A stretch of 64,000 nt of DNA from Desulfoscipio geothermicus (GTDB lineage Bacteria; Bacillota; Desulfotomaculia; Desulfotomaculales; Desulfallaceae), in contig JAENZP010000004.1 of the NCBI GenBank assembly GCA_016841205.1, positions 62,001 to 126,000 of the forward strand, read 5' to 3'. A program made the position numbers and the translations under genes. The stretch's first letter is position 1; every line of letters starts with the position of its first letter. Below, piece by piece: positions 63,159-64,000 of this stretch. Under the pieces are notes generated by a model that worked only from the letters and a program-made list of their open reading frames with translations, had not been told where the DNA came from and searched no databases.

Positions 63159-64000
63159 ATGATCGGCAAAATGCTGGGAAACAGGTATGAAATACTGGAA
63201 AAACTGGGTGGCGGCGGTATGGCCATTGTTTATAAAGGCCGGGATACCTTTTTAAACCGCTATGTAACCATTAAGATTTTACGCCCCGAGTTTACCTCCG
63301 ACGAAGATTTTATCAAGCGTTTTAAGCGCGAAGCCCTGGCCGTGGCCAGCCTGTCCCATCCCAACATTGTAAATATTCATGATGTGGGCCAGGAAGATAA
63401 TATTCACTATCTGGTGATGGAATATGTCCAAGGCGACAACCTTAAGAACATCATCCGTAAAAACGGGGTGCTTACACCAGAGCATGCCGTTCGTATCGCG
63501 GTACAGGTTTGTGAAGCACTGGAACATGCTCATGAAAACAATATTGTACACCGGGATGTCAAACCGCATAATATTTTAATTACGGATGGCGGGCGGGCCA
63601 AACTGGCTGATTTCGGTATTGCCCTGGAAGCTACTGCGTCTACGATTACCCGCACGGATACTATTATGGGCTCGGTACATTATTTAAGTCCTGAACAGGC
63701 CCGGGGTGAAATACCAACCGCTCAATCGGATATTTACGCCGTAGGTATTTTATTATATGAAATGTTCACCGGTAAACAGCCTTATAGCGGCGACAGTCCC
63801 ATAGCCGTGGCGATAAAGCATATTCAGGAGACCCCGCAGCCTGTTGATGAAGTTAATCATGACGTACCGGCTGAATTGGCAGCGGTAGTTATGCGGGCTA
63901 TGGAAAAGAAGCCCGGAGACCGGTATAAAAGCGCCGGGGAGATGGCCCGCTATTTGGAATTGGCCCTTGAAGATACCGGACAGGCCACGATGGTTATTCC
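63159..64000 (+). CDS. prkC: Ser/Thr protein kinase PrkC/PknB, 3' end missing
   Basis: The window ends inside this gene after 280 codons. The visible part is a complete Hanks-type kinase domain: glycine loop 'LGGGGMAIVYKG', catalytic Lys39 in 'VTIKIL', 'HRDVKPHNIL' with Asp133, 'DFG' at 151-153 and the activation segment with several Thr ('STITRTDTIMGS'). A membrane helix and PASTA repeats, which sense muropeptides, are expected outside the window. It would phosphorylate FHA partners and wall enzymes encoded upstream. ATG after GAGGAG. Confidence 0.95.
   Translation, partial: MIGKMLGNRYEILEKLGGGGMAIVYKGRDTFLNRYVTIKILRPEFTSDEDFIKRFKREALAVASLSHPNIVNIHDVGQEDNIHYLVMEYVQGDNLKNIIRKNGVLTPEHAVRIAVQVCEALEHAHENNIVHRDVKPHNILITDGGRAKLADFGIALEATASTITRTDTIMGSVHYLSPEQARGEIPTAQSDIYAVGILLYEMFTGKQPYSGDSPIAVAIKHIQETPQPVDEVNHDVPAELAAVVMRAMEKKPGDRYKSAGEMARYLELALEDTGQATMVI

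Overview
The window looks like a chromosomal segment of a spore-forming, anaerobic Gram-positive bacterium of the Clostridia, most like the Desulfotomaculum/Peptococcaceae group. This is inferred from content: an alpha/beta small acid-soluble spore protein, an S-layer-homology protein, a PyrK-type dihydroorotate dehydrogenase, LL-diaminopimelate aminotransferase, a tungsten/molybdenum aldehyde:ferredoxin oxidoreductase, RemA, RqcH, frequent TTG starts and strong GGAGG-type ribosome binding sites. I saw no rRNA, tRNA, CRISPR array, intact insertion sequence or prophage.

Layout. 1-8.5 kb: pyrimidine genes pyrC (5' truncated), carA, carB, then pyrK, pyrD, pyrF, split by a small opposite-strand gene. 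8.6-13.3 kb: an SLH-domain exported protein, a sigma-factor-like protein, a cupin and a KamA-family enzyme whose substrate residues match glutamate 2,3-aminomutase. 13.3-20.2 kb: an alcohol-oxidation module on the minus strand, made of an iron alcohol dehydrogenase, a PAS/GAF histidine kinase, a sigma-54 activator and an aldehyde:ferredoxin oxidoreductase with a good sigma-54 promoter. 20.2-28.4 kb: spore protein, M42 peptidase, a FAH-like mini-ORF, a MacB-type ABC exporter (ATPase, permease, adaptor) and a membrane-anchored MutS-like ATPase. 28.7-35.4 kb: an envelope-regulation island with two ECF sigma/anti-sigma pairs facing each other, a second sigma-like protein, VanW and small membrane proteins. 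35.9-42.2 kb: a membrane-anchored hydrolase, RqcH and a P-type ATPase with several altered catalytic motifs. 42.3-45.9 kb: dapF, dapL and an aspartate aminotransferase. 46-49.5 kb: yicC, remA, gmk, rpoZ, coaBC. 50-51.3 kb: a variant cysteine-synthase-like enzyme and a small unknown protein. 51.4-64 kb: priA, def, fmt, DUF116, rsmB, rlmN, then fhaA, fhaB, prpC, ftsW, pbpA and prkC (3' truncated).

How parts work together. The alcohol dehydrogenase (alcohol to aldehyde) and the ferredoxin-linked oxidoreductase (aldehyde to acid) form a two-step oxidation path. The co-encoded two-component system most likely controls it through the sigma-54 promoter found upstream of the oxidoreductase. The last 13 kb joins the Bacillus-type priA-rlmN-prpC-prkC arrangement to the FHA/SEDS/PBP arrangement known from actinobacterial pstP-pknB operons, linking Ser/Thr phosphorylation to wall synthesis.

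The items I would look at first are the P-type ATPase that lacks the TGES glutamate and carries three other motif changes, the pair of paralogous sigma-like proteins with a degenerate region 2, the sigma-54 alcohol module with its upstream repeats, and an unidentified structured element at 11.04-11.17 kb.
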